In this document: positions 63,002 to 64,000 of the stretch, in pieces | Position numbering within the stretch: position 1 is the stretch's first letter | Layout: every line of letters starts with the position of its first letter | Assembly: GCF_963668665.1 (NCBI RefSeq) | Contig: NZ_OY764901.1 | Span: 708,501 to 772,500 of the forward strand | DNA: 64,000 bases | Direction: 5' to 3' | Source of the DNA: an uncultured Anaeromusa sp. | GTDB taxonomy: Bacteria > Bacillota > Negativicutes > Anaeromusales > Anaeromusaceae | The notes under the pieces: generated by a model | Seen by the model: only the letters and a program-made list of their open reading frames with translations | Database searches by the model: none | Told to the model about the DNA's origin: nothing | Program-made: the position numbers and the translations under genes

Positions 63002-63163
63002 GAACCACTAATTGATTCCTGTCATACGCCAGAACGGTTCTTTTTCCGTCTGACTATGTCAGGGCAACCTTGAAAGAGCGCCGCTATTTCTGCAGCCACC
63101 CTTTCTTGTCAGACGAAAAAACTCCTCGCCCTGGCGATGCATTCATGCAATCAGCGGCTCTTA
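63002..63163 (-). repeat. palindromic element, copy 4
   Basis: Reverse orientation. On the minus strand: GTAAGAGCCGCTGATTGCAT at one end, AATAGCGGCGCTCTTTCAAG and CAGACGGAAAAAGAA inside, and TTAGTGGTTC at the end. It lies between repeats A and B. Confidence 0.85.
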
Positions 63164-63214
63164 CGGATGACGGGTATATAAGTAGCCGCATCTTTGTAAG
63201 TTGGCAACCGAGCG

Positions 63215-63372
63215 TCCGCGCCCGGCGTCTGCGGCAAAACTTTTGCGAGCGAAGCGGTCCGCAGGACCTGCAAGGCCAGGTGGAAGGATTAGAAATACGG
63301 TTGTCTGAGCGCAGCGAGTTCCCGTATTTCCCTTGCAGCTGGCTGCGCAGGAGCTGAACGAGTTCTTGTTTT
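63215..63372 (+). repeat. 158-base direct repeat B
   Basis: Second copy of repeat A, with TCCGCGCCCGGCGTCTGCGG at the start and GAGTTCTTGTTTT at the end. Confidence 0.85.
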
Positions 63373-63465
63373 GACGGGGATGCCGGGGAAGGACGAGTAG
63401 CAGGAAGATACCTTCTTAGAACCTTCTACCAAGAAAACTTATCTATTTATCACTTAACCGGCACT

Positions 63466-63525
63466 ACCTATCTCTCCCGTCCCTCGCTATGCCATCCATG
63501 AATGTTTGCAGAGGAGACCGGATGC
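63466..63525 (+). repeat. 60-base repeat box 2
   Basis: ACCTATCTCTCCC, GCTATGCCATCCATGA and AGAGGAGACCGGATGC; preceded by TTAACCGGCACT, close to the reverse of the 5S rRNA 3' end and its flank. Confidence 0.6.
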
Positions 63526-63628
63526 TTGCCATCCATGGCGCATCCGGCATTAGGTACATCACGTACCGTCAGCGCCGTCCGGGCGCGTCGCAGGCCGCTG
63601 CGCGGCCTAGAAAAAATGCCTACTCAAC

Positions 63629-63686
63629 GGTTAAACAAAAAGAAAAGGTATCCGCTTTCACGGATACCTTTTCTTTTTGTTTAACC
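63629..63686 (-). terminator. rRNA operon terminator
   Basis: A perfect 26-bp stem, GGTTAAACAAAAAG... to its mirror, with a six-base loop, immediately after 5S rRNA. The poly-A/T block inside the stem replaces a separate T-run. Confidence 0.9.
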
Positions 63687-63799
63687 GGCAACTACCTATC
63701 CTCCCAGGCCGCTTCCAGCCAAGTACTTTCGGCGTATGTGGGCTTAACTGCTGTGTTCGAGATGGGAACAGGTGGAACCCCACAGCTATCGTCACCGGA
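63684..63799 (-). rRNA. rrf: 5S ribosomal RNA
   Basis: On the minus strand it starts TCCGGTGACGATAGC and contains TTCCCATCTCGAACACAG and TTAAGCCCACATACGCC, then GGATAGGTAGTTGCCGG. Length about 116 and the ends pair as helix I. Ends are accurate to a few bases. Confidence 0.93.
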
Positions 63800-63950
63800 T
63801 TGTCTTGCTGAGTTTGCATTTGCATGCTCCCTCAAAACTCCACACAGAAGAAAGATCGAATTGTTTGAGAAGTAGAAGTTCTTCACTTTCGCTCAGAACT
63901 AAGCGACTCACACCCTTCAGCTTCGCTGTCAGGGGTTCGCTTGCTTATTA

Positions 63951-64000
63951 AATCAAGCCCTCGGCCGATTAGTACCAGTCCGCTGAAGCGATTGCTCGCC
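63951..64000 (-). rRNA. rrl: 23S ribosomal RNA, 3' end
   Basis: On the minus strand GCGGACTGGTACTAATCGG and CCGAGGGCTTGATT are the conserved last bases of bacterial 23S rRNA. Only the 3' end is in the window; the exact end may differ by a few bases. The 150-base gap to 5S holds no tRNA. Confidence 0.92.

Noticed and set aside
62443..63372. CRISPR array near the rRNA operon
   Set aside because: Repeats are 158 bases, few, unevenly spaced and there are no spacers of constant size or cas genes.
63489..63886. Frames over the 5S rRNA and its flank
   Set aside because: They cross the rRNA and its terminator.
63800..63950. tRNA between 5S and 23S
   Set aside because: No cloverleaf or T-loop sequence was found in either strand.

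Overview
The window looks like chromosome of an anaerobic, diderm Firmicute of the class Negativicutes, probably the Sporomusaceae (Anaeromusa or Pelosinus-like). The reasons are an outer-membrane type polysaccharide export protein in an otherwise Firmicute gene set, sigma-54 with its activators, a futalosine-pathway menaquinone gene (mqnE), the PdxS/PdxT route to vitamin B6, fermentative citrate lyase genes, and a 5S rRNA of Firmicute type. This placement is inference from gene content; no database was searched.

Layout. Positions 1-7231 hold a compact sigma-54 island on the minus strand: rpoN, a fusion of a lipoate-ligase-like domain with DUF116, an AcoR-type GAF-PAS-AAA+ activator, an MFS transporter, a PPC/DUF296 protein, and the start of another gene at the window edge. 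Good -24/-12 promoters precede the fusion gene (5759-5774) and the transporter (2048-2063). rpoN itself ends a thiM-sixA-CYTH/CHAD-rpoN operon (7250-10137). From 10368 to 17839 there is a double-sensor diguanylate cyclase, two envelope proteins, and a plus-strand operon of a eukaryote-type hexokinase, a response-regulator diguanylate cyclase and a quinone oxidoreductase.

Positions 17935-33918 are mostly one exopolysaccharide cluster on the minus strand: export protein, Wzz-like co-polymerase, a degenerate CpsD-like ATPase, PglF-type dehydratase, flippase, glycosyltransferases, polymerase, PglC-type sugar transferase, beta-helix protein and a DegT aminotransferase, with a GT14 and a FemAB/GNAT gene beyond it. 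The dehydratase, aminotransferase and sugar transferase together suggest a polymer started on a 4-amino-sugar.

Positions 34034-47655 carry small exported proteins, a MarR regulator, hemerythrin, a membrane GGDEF protein, pdxST, a TPR lipoprotein-like gene, a class A penicillin-binding protein and mqnE. Positions 47886-55558 carry small stress and redox units: a PLP enzyme with altered motifs, a cupin behind a CRP-type promoter, a nitroreductase-LUD pair divergent from an HxlR regulator, an AsnC-type regulator, two metallo-beta-lactamase-fold proteins, a candidate small RNA, a YfbR-like phosphohydrolase and an EamA transporter. Positions 55649-62184 form a citrate fermentation locus: transporter-citD-citE-citF and the CitA/CitB two-component system. 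The window ends in about 1.5 kb of repeats followed by the 3' end of an rRNA operon (5S, then the end of 23S) on the minus strand.

Three kinds of repeat run through intergenic DNA: a family of about 160-bp imperfect palindromes (four copies and a fragment), a short purine-rich motif beginning AAACAGGAG or similar (at least nine copies), and 158-bp direct repeats beside the rRNA operon.
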